Below the pieces are notes generated by a model that saw only the letters and a list, made by a program, of their open reading frames with translations, was not told where the DNA came from and did no database searches. This document shows positions 1-5,792 of a DNA stretch of 6,099 nt, one piece after another (the stretch's first letter is position 1; each line of letters starts with the position of its first letter). The position numbers and the translations under genes are program-made. Location: contig CAMNLS010000086.1 in assembly GCA_946543495.1 (NCBI GenBank), forward strand, positions 1 through 6,099, given 5' to 3'. This DNA comes from an uncultured Selenomonadales bacterium. Lineage in GTDB: Bacteria > Bacillota > Negativicutes > Selenomonadales > Selenomonadaceae.

Positions 1-541
1 CGTCATTGAAATCTAAAATTTTTTCGCGGTAATCGGAATCATCAGCGGCTTTAAGAGCAATCGGTATCAAATTTATAAAAAAAATCAGCGGTAGAATCAG
101 CGCGAAGAGTTTTAGCGGCTCAAATAAAAAATACGTAAGCAAAATAGTTATGAATGCGGCGGTTGATATTGGCAAGACGACTCGCGGCAGGAAATCTTTT
201 AATAAATCGGCTGAAACGATTAAATTGTGAAGTAAATCGCCTTCGTGAGAGTGTCCAGACTTGAGCGGAAGGATTTTTGCGGCTTTTTTATAAAGTTTTT
301 CGCGTAATTCGTCTAGGAGCTTGAAAATAATCTTATGAGAAATGAATCTATCGGCGTAACGGAGTGCGGCTCGAGAAATTCCAGCAGTTCGGACTAAAGT
401 TATGCCGATTGATAGCGAATGTAGCGGCGGATGAGTTGCGGCGGAGGCGATAAGCCATGCGGAAGCCGCCATTAATAAAAATTCGCTCAAAGCGGCGGAG
501 ATATTCGCGACAATCGCTGGTAAAAATTTTTTTGAGAGCAT
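1..541 (-). CDS. cydC: CydC-like ABC exporter permease/ATPase, N-terminal part (partial)
   Basis: This is the first 180 codons of a membrane protein that continues past the left edge. The frame is open from an ATG at 541 and no stop is reached. It resembles the transmembrane half of CydC, one subunit of the heterodimeric CydDC ABC exporter, which moves cysteine/glutathione-type thiols across the inner membrane and is needed for cytochrome bd assembly. Visible family features are a first membrane segment (about residues 7-35) ending in LLMAASAWLIASAA, then the CydC-like stretch VRTAGISRAALRYADR (50-65), SH at 68-69, a GDLL turn (101-104), and a second hydrophobic block (about 121-163). The ATPase domain would lie outside the window. 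The start is supported by GGAAGGTGA seven bases upstream. The gene upstream is larE, not cydD, so cydC is transcribed apart from any cydD on that side. A related type I ABC exporter subunit is the main alternative. Confidence 0.72.
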   Translation of the reverse strand, partial: MLSKKFLPAIVANISAALSEFLLMAASAWLIASAATHPPLHSLSIGITLVRTAGISRAALRYADRFISHKIIFKLLDELREKLYKKAAKILPLKSGHSHEGDLLHNLIVSADLLKDFLPRVVLPISTAAFITILLTYFLFEPLKLFALILPLIFFINLIPIALKAADDSDYREKILDFND

Positions 542-542
542 G

Positions 543-596
543 AAATCACCTTCCGAGCCGAAAAATTAGTCACGCGGAGCAAAAATCCTGCCGAAA
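543..596 (-). promoter_or_regulatory. Conserved leader upstream of cydC, with ribosome binding site (copy 1)
   Basis: Read on the minus strand, this leader has the blocks TTTCGGCAGGA, 17 variable bases, TAATTTTTC, 4 variable bases and CGGAAGGTGATTTC, directly followed by the cydC ATG. The same three blocks with identical internal spacing precede rbgA at 4896-4950. The last block contains the Shine-Dalgarno GGAAGGTGA. The roles of the first two blocks are unknown; a promoter, a transcript leader or a dispersed genomic repeat are all possible. Confidence 0.6.
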
Positions 597-597
597 A

Positions 598-691
598 CGA
601 TTTTGGCGGTTCAAAACGTCTTTGAAACGGATTTTGGAGTTTGAAAACGGTTTTGAAGGTTTGAAAACGATTTTGGAGGGCGATTTGGAGG
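598..691. repeat. Imperfect tandem repeat, about 20-bp unit
   Basis: Several degenerate units follow each other on the plus strand. Two full 20-bp units lie at 628-647 (CGGATTTTGGAGTTTGAAAA) and 648-667 (CGGTTTTGAAGGTTTGAAAA). A 19-bp relative is at 598-616, a shortened one at 617-627, and partial units start at 668 and about 681. The shared core is CGRTTTTGGAGG followed by TTTGAAAA. The array sits between the cydC leader and the first 41-bp direct repeat. Read on the minus strand it gives repeated CTCCAAAA words. The units are too short and too degenerate for a CRISPR array. Short open frames that cross it owe their repetitive peptides to the repeat and show no sign of being genes. Confidence 0.7.
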
Positions 692-724
692 GGCAAAAGT
701 GAAATTCTAATATATTAGAATTTT
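684..724. repeat. 41-bp direct repeat, copy A, ending in a perfect palindrome
   Basis: This copy matches 795-835 at 35 of 41 positions by eye. The first part reads TTTGGAGGGGCAAAAGTGA. The second part is a perfect 22-bp inverted repeat at 702-723 centred on AATATATT, with arms TTCT and AGAA. It lies 111 bp from copy B, on the far side of the larE terminator. It could be a dimeric regulator site, a small RNA hairpin or a remnant of a dispersed intergenic repeat; the sequence alone does not decide. Confidence 0.7.
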
Positions 725-764
725 CAAGTTGGAAAAATGGCGTCATGACGGGGGATTTTTGGAG

Positions 765-797
765 GCATAAAAAAACCCCCGATTTTTTGGGGGTTTT
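765..797 (-). terminator. Rho-independent terminator of larE
   Basis: AAAACCCCC at 772-780 pairs with GGGGGTTTT at 789-797 around an 8-base loop (781-788). On the minus strand the hairpin is followed by a run of seven T and then ATGCC, as expected for an intrinsic terminator of larE, whose stop codon is 37 bases upstream on that strand. On the plus strand only four T follow the stem, so the signal is oriented for larE. Confidence 0.85.
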
Positions 798-835
798 GGA
801 GTGGCGAAAGTGATTTTCCAATATATTGGAATTTT
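795..835. repeat. 41-bp direct repeat, copy B, with a 16-bp palindrome at the larE 3' end
   Basis: This second copy of the element reads TTTGGAGTGGCGAAAGTGA and then a perfect 16-bp palindrome at 816-831, TTCCAATATATTGGAA. Compared with copy A the palindrome arms changed from TTCT/AGAA to TTCC/GGAA, so symmetry was kept by paired substitutions. The left end abuts the larE terminator hairpin, with which it shares a TTTT tract, and the right end runs into the larE stop codon at 834-836. Confidence 0.7.
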
Positions 836-1625
836 AACTATCGAAATTAAGCGTTTCATTCATGGAGCCGACGCGATAGCCTTGCAAGTCCAGCGTGACA
901 TAATCGAAGCCCAATGACTTTAACTTATCGACGAGCACGCCGCGCAGGTCTAAGAGCCGCGAAAAATCTTCGGGCAAGACTTCAATCCGCGCAAGTTTAT
1001 CATGAACGCGCACGCGCAGTTGATTGAAGCCTGCGTCCGATAAAAATTCTTCCGCCGCCTCGACCATTGAAAGTTTTTGTTCCGTCAACGTTTCGCCGTA
1101 AGCGATTCGCGACGCAAGGCACGCCATCGAAGGTTTATTCCACGTCGACAAGTTCATTGCCTTAGATAGTTCACGTATCTCCGCTTTGTAGAGTCCGACT
1201 TCACGAAGCGGGCTTTTTATTTTAAGTTCGGCGATTGCCTGCGCACCTGGTCTATAATCGTTCGCGTCGTCCATGTTCGAGCCTTCAACCAAGACTTTAT
1301 CTTCAGCAAGCCGCAAGAAATTTTCAAACAACGCACGCTTACACAAGTAGCAACGTTCCGGAGAATTTTCTTTGACGCCTTCGACGTTCAACACGTCCGC
1401 CGCGAAAATAATTTGGTTAATGCCTTTGCTCGTGCAAAATTGTTTAGCTGTGTCGAGTTCCCTGCGCGGTACGAAACAACTTGCCGCCGTCAACGCCAAA
1501 ACTTTATCGCCTAACACGTCATGCGCGACCTTTAATAAAAAAGTTGAGTCGACGCCGCCCGAATACGCTACCGCCACACTTCCCAGCCCGCGCAGATATT
1601 TTTTCAAGCTTTCCAATTTATTCAT
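834..1625 (-). CDS. larE: LarE, ATP-dependent sacrificial sulfur transferase
   Basis: This 263-aa protein belongs to the LarE family of PP-loop enzymes. LarE adenylates the carboxyl groups of a pyridinium-dicarboxylate mononucleotide and inserts sulfur, a step in making the nickel-pincer cofactor of lactate racemase and related enzymes. The PP-loop SGGVDST lies at residues 22-28. A RCYLCKRALF segment gives Cys92 and Cys95, and KPSMACLASRIAYGE gives Cys169. Cys169 aligns with the sulfur-donating cysteine of classical LarE. Three such cysteines mark the class thought to hold a [4Fe-4S] cluster. An upstream in-frame ATG at 1661 would add 12 residues (MERKNFVKAGFD), but it lacks a Shine-Dalgarno. 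The ATG at 1625 has AAGGCGG eight bases upstream and gives the usual distance to the PP-loop, so I chose it. No larA, larB or larC is visible, so the target enzyme is unknown. Confidence 0.9.
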   Translation of the reverse strand: MNKLESLKKYLRGLGSVAVAYSGGVDSTFLLKVAHDVLGDKVLALTAASCFVPRRELDTAKQFCTSKGINQIIFAADVLNVEGVKENSPERCYLCKRALFENFLRLAEDKVLVEGSNMDDANDYRPGAQAIAELKIKSPLREVGLYKAEIRELSKAMNLSTWNKPSMACLASRIAYGETLTEQKLSMVEAAEEFLSDAGFNQLRVRVHDKLARIEVLPEDFSRLLDLRGVLVDKLKSLGFDYVTLDLQGYRVGSMNETLNFDS

Positions 1626-1633
1626 GTCGAAGC

Positions 1634-1640
1634 CCGCCTT
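1634..1640 (-). promoter_or_regulatory. Ribosome binding site that decides the larE start
   Basis: On the minus strand AAGGCGG lies eight bases before the ATG at 1625. The alternative ATG at 1661 is preceded by CCGTAAGTTTA, with no comparable motif. A TAAAAT hexamer on the minus strand at 1677-1682 could act as a -10 box. Transcription would then begin near 1670, leaving almost no leader for the longer start. The -35 box for this promoter is weak. Confidence 0.5.
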
Positions 1641-1667
1641 TACAAAATTTTTTCTTTCCATTAAACT
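1639..1667 (+). promoter_or_regulatory. Candidate sigma-70-type promoter for the glycosyltransferase-serA-comEA operon
   Basis: TTTACA (1639-1644) and TAAACT (1662-1667) are separated by 17 bases and precede the glycosyltransferase start at 1699 by a suitable distance. The hexamers match the consensus at 5 of 6 and 4 of 6 positions. The site overlaps the leader of the divergent larE gene, so the two transcription units probably share this 73-bp spacer. The call comes from reading the sequence only. Confidence 0.35.
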
Positions 1668-1698
1668 TACGGCGTTATTTTATCACGGAGGAGAGATT

Positions 1699-2700
1699 AT
1701 GGACACAGTTACAATAATCGTTCCCTGCTACAACGAAGAAGAAGTCATCGACTTATTTTATCCGACGGTGCAAGCTCACGTTGAAAAGATTCCCGACTGC
1801 CGCTTTGATTATGTCTTCGTCAATGACGGCAGCCGCGATAGAACTTTGGATAAGCTAAGGGAACTCTCCGCCGCTCATGACGACGTGACTTATATAAGCT
1901 TGTCTAGGAACTTCGGTAAAGAATCGGCGATGATGGCGGGCATTGACTACGCCGCAGGCGATGCCGTGATTATCATGGACGCCGACCTTCAACACCCGCC
2001 GAGCGCAATCGCCGACATGATTAAATATTGGCGCGATGGTTATGATGACGTTTGCGGCAAGCGCGTCGACCGTGCGGGCGAAACGTGGCTCAAGCGGAGT
2101 TGCGCGAATCTTTTCTACGCGGTGATGAAGAAGTTCAGCACGTCATACGAAATGCAACGCGACGTTGGCGACTTCCGATTACTTGACCGACGTTGCATTG
2201 AAGCGTTAAAGCTCATGCGCGAGAATCAACGGTTCACTAAGGGCTTGTTCACGTGGGTTGGCTATCGCAAGAAAGAAATTCCCTTTGAAGTTCAGCCGCG
2301 AGCCGCCGGCACGACGACTTGGAATTACCTCGCGCTGTTCAATTTGGCGATGAAGGGGATGACATCATTCACGACCGCGCCGCTTAGATTGATGACGTTC
2401 TTGGGAATGATAATTTCATTCGGGGCAATGGCTTACATGCTGTTTGTCTTTACAATGGCGATTTTATACGGCGACCCCGTGGCGGGCTATCCGACGTTGA
2501 TGACGGTGATGCTTTTCCTCGGCGGCATACAAATTTTATCGCTGGGGATTATCGGCGAGTACTTAGCGCAAATCTTCCACGAGAGCAAACGACGACCAAT
2601 TTATCTTGTCGATGAGATTGACGGAAAGCGAATGATTTACACGCCGCAATTCGTTGCGACTGAAATAAATGCAAAACCTAAAAAGGAGTTTGATTCATGA
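1699..2700 (+). CDS. GT2 family glycosyltransferase, polyprenyl-phosphate (GtrB/DPM1-like) type
   Basis: This 333-aa membrane-anchored glycosyltransferase probably moves a sugar from a nucleotide sugar to polyprenyl phosphate on the cytoplasmic face, providing a lipid-linked donor for envelope glycan modification. The GT-A fold features are VPCYNEEE (8-15), VNDGSRDRT (41-49), the metal-binding DADLQHPP (94-101), DFRLLDR (158-164), and QRFTKGLFTWVGYR (177-190). Two membrane helices follow at about 232-257 and 267-290, then a basic tail (HESKRRPIYLVDE). This layout is typical of GtrB/YkcC-type enzymes, though the sugar and acceptor cannot be read from the sequence. The ATG at 1699 has GGAGGAGAG just upstream and puts the nucleotide-binding strand at the N-terminus. 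The frame is open further upstream to 1372, but that part is the antisense of larE. The stop overlaps the serA start by four bases (ATGA). Confidence 0.88.
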   Translation: MDTVTIIVPCYNEEEVIDLFYPTVQAHVEKIPDCRFDYVFVNDGSRDRTLDKLRELSAAHDDVTYISLSRNFGKESAMMAGIDYAAGDAVIIMDADLQHPPSAIADMIKYWRDGYDDVCGKRVDRAGETWLKRSCANLFYAVMKKFSTSYEMQRDVGDFRLLDRRCIEALKLMRENQRFTKGLFTWVGYRKKEIPFEVQPRAAGTTTWNYLALFNLAMKGMTSFTTAPLRLMTFLGMIISFGAMAYMLFVFTMAILYGDPVAGYPTLMTVMLFLGGIQILSLGIIGEYLAQIFHESKRRPIYLVDEIDGKRMIYTPQFVATEINAKPKKEFDS

Positions 2701-4271
2701 TGTTTAACATTTTGGCGGCAGACGGCATTGCCAACGAAGGTATCGACTTACTTAAGAAAGATTTCTCCGTCGAAGTTCGCGATAAAATTTCGCACGAAGA
2801 ACTTTTGGAGATTATCCCGAAGTTCGATGCGTTGATTGTTCGTTCTGCGTCCAAAGTTACGGCTGATGTTCTCGAACGCGCAACCAATCTTAAAATCATC
2901 GGGCGTGCTGGTGTTGGCGTAGATAATATCGACGTGCAGGCGGCGACCACACGCGGGATTATCGTCATAAACTCTCCCGACGGCAATACGATAGCCGCCA
3001 CCGAACATACCTTTGCTATGATGCTTGCTGTCAGCCGCAACATTCCGCAAGCCAATCAGACAATGCATAGCGGCGGTTGGGATAGAAAAAAATTCGTCGG
3101 CGTCGAACTCAGGAATAAAACGCTCGGCATTATCGGCTTGGGCAAAATCGGCGCGGGCGTCGCTAAGCGTGCGCAGTCCTTCGACATGAACGTTATCGCT
3201 TATGACCCGTTCGTCAGCGCGGAGCGTGCAAAGAATTTAGGCGTCACTCTCCTTGAACTCGAAGAACTCTTCAAAACCGCCGACTTTATTACGGTTCACA
3301 TGCCGTTGACGAATTCTACGCGCAATATGATTTCGCTTGAGCAGATGAAGACGATGAAACCGTCCGTCCGCTTGATTAACTGTGCACGCGGCGGAATCAT
3401 CAATGAACGTGACCTCGCAACCGCCTTGACGGAAAAAATCATCGCGGGCGCGGCTATCGACGTTTACGAAAGCGAACCGCTTGCCGAAGACTCGCCGCTT
3501 AGAACTCTTCCGAATATAATTTTGACGCCGCACCTCGGAGCCTCGACCGTCGAAGCTCAAATCGGCGTATCTGTCGACGTTGCTAAAGGAATTATTGACG
3601 CGCTGAACAATCGCCCCGTCGCGACTGCCGTCAACCTTCCGCACATTCCAAGTCACGTCCTCGAAAAGCTCGCGCCTTTCCTCGACCTCGCCGAACGCTT
3701 AGGCAGAACTATTACCGGCATGAGCAAAGACCCAATCTCAAGCGTTCAAGTCAAAGTCAACGGGAAGATTGCCGACACGAACTCAAGCCTTATATCGACC
3801 GCCGTGCTTAAAGGCATGTTGAGTGCCGCGCTTGATACCAACGTCAACCTTGTCAACGCGAACCTTTTAGCGGCGGAACGTGGCATTCATCTTTCCGAAA
3901 TTAAATCTAGCATTGCCCGCGACTTTGCTAACCTCGTGACGGTTTCGGCTAACGGCAACATCGTAACTGGTACGCTCTTCGGCAATGAAGGACGAATCGT
4001 TGAGATAAATAATTTCCGCGTCGACGTTGACCCGCACGCCCGAATTCTAATCTGCCCGCACATTAACCGCCCCGGCGTCATCGGCTCCGTCGGCAATCTT
4101 CTTGCTAAGCACGGAATAAATATTTCGGGCATGAACGTTGGCAAGACGGCTATCGAAGGTACAAGCCTAATGGTTTTGACTGTCGATAATCCGATGCCTC
4201 AACACGTCCTTAACGAAATGAAAGCCCTTGAACCGATTTTCGACGTGACGCCCGTCGCTTACGATGTTTAA
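2697..4271 (+). CDS. serA: D-3-phosphoglycerate dehydrogenase, long form with ACT domain
   Basis: SerA oxidises 3-phosphoglycerate to 3-phosphohydroxypyruvate with NAD+, the first committed step of serine synthesis in the cytoplasm. At 524 aa this is the long form found in Bacillus and mycobacteria. The substrate-binding part has RSASKV (49-54) and GRAGVGVDNID (69-79). The NAD-binding Rossmann motif is GLGKIG (147-152), with Asp170 in the acidic position after it. The catalytic set is Arg231 (NCARGG), Glu260 (ESEP) and His279 (TPHLGAST). An intervening allosteric-substrate-binding-type domain spans about 317-440. The C-terminal ACT domain (about 449-524) has HINRPGVIG and GINISGMNVG, suggesting serine feedback. 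Two ATGs occur in tandem (2697 and 2700); AAAAGGAG is eight bases before the first, so I use that one. It overlaps the glycosyltransferase stop and the comEA start, consistent with an operon. No serC or serB is in view. Confidence 0.96.
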   Translation: MMFNILAADGIANEGIDLLKKDFSVEVRDKISHEELLEIIPKFDALIVRSASKVTADVLERATNLKIIGRAGVGVDNIDVQAATTRGIIVINSPDGNTIAATEHTFAMMLAVSRNIPQANQTMHSGGWDRKKFVGVELRNKTLGIIGLGKIGAGVAKRAQSFDMNVIAYDPFVSAERAKNLGVTLLELEELFKTADFITVHMPLTNSTRNMISLEQMKTMKPSVRLINCARGGIINERDLATALTEKIIAGAAIDVYESEPLAEDSPLRTLPNIILTPHLGASTVEAQIGVSVDVAKGIIDALNNRPVATAVNLPHIPSHVLEKLAPFLDLAERLGRTITGMSKDPISSVQVKVNGKIADTNSSLISTAVLKGMLSAALDTNVNLVNANLLAAERGIHLSEIKSSIARDFANLVTVSANGNIVTGTLFGNEGRIVEINNFRVDVDPHARILICPHINRPGVIGSVGNLLAKHGINISGMNVGKTAIEGTSLMVLTVDNPMPQHVLNEMKALEPIFDVTPVAYDV

Positions 4272-4812
4272 GAAAAAATTTCTAATCGGCTTCGGGATTG
4301 TCTCGTTGGCTACGCTCGCCATATTATTTTTAATCGGGCTCGCTGAAGACGATACGCCCGCATTGCCGCCGCCGTCGCCGCCCGTCAAGAAAATCAGCGT
4401 GTATCTTTCGGGGCAAGTTAAAAATATTTCCGTCGTCGAACTCGAAGACAACGGAAACTTGCGCCTCGTCGACGCGGTAAACAAGGCGGGAGGCTTAACT
4501 AATCTGGCTGACACTGCCGCCATAAACATGGCTGAACCTCTAACCGACGGGCAACACATTCACATTCCCACCAAAGAAATTTCGTTGCAAGCTCAAAGCG
4601 TTTCCGCGCCGACTTCAAGCGACCTCGTAAACATAAACACCGCCGACGCTGAACGCCTTGCCACGCTTAAAGGTATCGGACCTGCGCTTGCGCAAAGGAT
4701 TATCGACCACCGCGAACAAAATGGCGCGTTTAAATCAATCGATGAGATTAAAAACGTTCGCGGCATTGGTCAAAAGAAGTTCGACGCCTTCAAAGATAAA
4801 ATCACGACTTAA
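4264..4812 (+). CDS. comEA: ComEA-like helix-hairpin-helix DNA-binding protein
   Basis: This 182-aa protein has the ComEA layout. A basic N-terminus (KKK) and one membrane anchor (about residues 6-26) come first, followed by a proline-rich linker (32-40) and an SLBB domain (about 44-103, starting ISVYLSGQV). The C-terminal helix-hairpin-helix domain covers 121-182, with VNINTADAERLATLKGIGP and VRGIGQKKF. ComEA is the membrane-tethered receptor that binds double-stranded DNA outside the cytoplasm during competence and hands it to the ComEC channel; no comEC is nearby. The start overlaps the last 8 bases of serA and has no recognisable Shine-Dalgarno, so translation is probably coupled to serA. 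Growth-linked expression with a biosynthetic gene would be unusual for a competence factor and may point to another DNA-binding role. It is the last gene before a terminator. Confidence 0.88.
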   Translation: MFKKKFLIGFGIVSLATLAILFLIGLAEDDTPALPPPSPPVKKISVYLSGQVKNISVVELEDNGNLRLVDAVNKAGGLTNLADTAAINMAEPLTDGQHIHIPTKEISLQAQSVSAPTSSDLVNINTADAERLATLKGIGPALAQRIIDHREQNGAFKSIDEIKNVRGIGQKKFDAFKDKITT

Positions 4813-4858
4813 ACAAACAAAAGCCCTCCGACATCATCGCCGAAGGGTTTTTTGTTTA
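4810..4858 (+). terminator. Hairpin terminator after comEA
   Basis: CCCTCCGAC (4824-4832) faces GCCGAAGGG (4839-4847) around an ATCATC loop, followed by TTTTTTGTTT. An outer pairing, TAAACAAA (4810-4817) with TTTGTTTA (4851-4858), takes in the last base of the comEA stop codon region. On the plus strand the inner stem has two A-C mismatches; on the opposite strand both become G-U pairs. It resembles the hairpin at 5791-5836. Confidence 0.8.
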
Positions 4859-4895
4859 AGTGCTACGCGCTACCGCAAGCAGACGTTAAAAAGTC

Positions 4896-4950
4896 TTTCG
4901 GCAGGAAAATTCAAGCTTGCGGATAATTTTTCAACGCGGAAGGTGATTTC
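4896..4950 (+). promoter_or_regulatory. Conserved leader upstream of rbgA, with ribosome binding site (copy 2)
   Basis: TTTCGGCAGGA (4896-4906), 17 variable bases, TAATTTTTC (4924-4932), 4 variable bases and CGGAAGGTGATTTC (4937-4950) reproduce the block order and spacing found upstream of cydC on the other strand. The Shine-Dalgarno GGAAGGTGA ends six bases before the rbgA ATG at 4953. The rest of the 4859-4952 gap shows no convincing -35/-10 pair. Confidence 0.6.
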
Positions 4951-4952
4951 TT

Positions 4953-5792
4953 ATGCAAAGTTCAACGTTGCAATGGTTTCCGGGTCACATGCGCAAGGCT
5001 CAACGTCTTATCGAAGAAAATTTAAAGCTCGTCGACATCGTTATCGAACTTCTCGACGCTCGAATTCCTTTAAGCAGTCAAAACCCCATGCTCCGAGAGA
5101 TTATTCAAGATAAACCGCGCTTAATTGTGCTAGGTAAAGCTGACCTTGCCGCCAACGTCGACGCTTGGTTAAAAAAATTCCGCGAAGAAACTCCCGCAGT
5201 TGCCGTCGACGCCGTTAAAGGCACGGGCATTAAGCAACTTGTCACGTTAGCTAAGTCGCTCGCCGAATCAAAGACGCATAAACTGACTAAGCACGGTGCA
5301 AAACCTCGTTCGGCTCGCGTAATGATTGTTGGAATACCGAACGTCGGCAAATCGTCGCTGATTAATAAGCTCGCGGGCATGAATCATACTAAGATTGAGA
5401 ATCGCCCCGGCGTCACACGCGCTAAACAGTGGATTAAAATCGCTGACGGGCTTGACCTCCTCGACACGCCGGGCATTTTATATCCAAAGTTCGATGATGC
5501 TGACGTTGCGTTGAAACTCTCATGGACTTACGCTATCAGCGATGAGATTCACGACTTGGAGCCGACTGTCTGCAAACTTTTGGAGACGCTCGCCGAAAAA
5601 TTCCCCGCAGGTTTAGTCGAACGCTATAAAATCCAAGCCTCGACCGACTCGCACGAATTCTTGAATCAAATCGGACTGAAACGCGGCTGTATAAAAAAAG
5701 GTGGCGTCATCGATACCGATAAAGTTATTCGTTTGGTGCTCAACGAGTTTCGCGAAGGTAAATTGGGGCGCGTTACTCTCGATGAACTTTAA
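4953..5792 (+). CDS. rbgA: Ribosome biogenesis GTPase RbgA (YlqF)
   Basis: RbgA is a circularly permuted GTPase that binds the late precursor of the 50S subunit and releases on GTP hydrolysis, allowing incorporation of late proteins such as L16. At 279 aa it is full length for the family. The N-terminus has WFPGHMRKA (8-16), whose His12 matches the histidine proposed to be catalytic in Bacillus RbgA. In permuted order come G4 (61-64), G5 (VDAVKGTG, 85-92), G1 (GIPNVGKSS, 127-135), G2 (GVTR, around Thr155) and G3 (DTPG, 171-174). A C-terminal helical RNA-binding domain follows (about 200-279). The G4 motif reads GKAD instead of the usual NKAD. GGAAGGTGA before the ATG supports the start. It appears to be a single-gene unit, flanked by terminators on both sides. 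Confidence 0.95.
   Translation: MQSSTLQWFPGHMRKAQRLIEENLKLVDIVIELLDARIPLSSQNPMLREIIQDKPRLIVLGKADLAANVDAWLKKFREETPAVAVDAVKGTGIKQLVTLAKSLAESKTHKLTKHGAKPRSARVMIVGIPNVGKSSLINKLAGMNHTKIENRPGVTRAKQWIKIADGLDLLDTPGILYPKFDDADVALKLSWTYAISDEIHDLEPTVCKLLETLAEKFPAGLVERYKIQASTDSHEFLNQIGLKRGCIKKGGVIDTDKVIRLVLNEFREGKLGRVTLDEL

Noticed and set aside
576..597. Sigma-54-like promoter upstream of cydC
   Set aside because: On the minus strand CGGCAGG, four bases and TTGCT resemble the GG-N10-GC pattern, but the matching leader of rbgA lacks the GC half. The conserved block is therefore not explained by sigma-54, and one match alone is weak.
598..691. CRISPR array
   Set aside because: Units are about 20 bp, degenerate and directly adjacent, with no unique spacers and no cas genes.
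741..750. Short palindrome CGTCATGACG between the direct repeats
   Set aside because: Ten symmetric bases without a second copy are not enough to claim a site.
487..821. Two small minus-strand open frames, 487-696 and 570-821
   Set aside because: They run through the larE terminator, the tandem repeats and the cydC leader, and the first overlaps the cydC start region. Their repetitive peptides are a by-product of the DNA repeats, and neither has a ribosome binding site I can support.
1372..1698. N-terminal extension of the glycosyltransferase frame
   Set aside because: This stretch is antisense to larE, and the family's nucleotide-binding strand begins right after the ATG at 1699, which has a strong ribosome binding site.
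3237..3656. Minus-strand open frames inside serA and rbgA
   Set aside because: They are antisense shadows of strongly supported genes and have no ribosome binding site or recognisable domain.
4658..5113. Plus-strand open frame crossing comEA, the terminator and the rbgA start
   Set aside because: It spans a clear terminator and two well-supported genes in other frames and encodes a basic, low-complexity product with no family resemblance.
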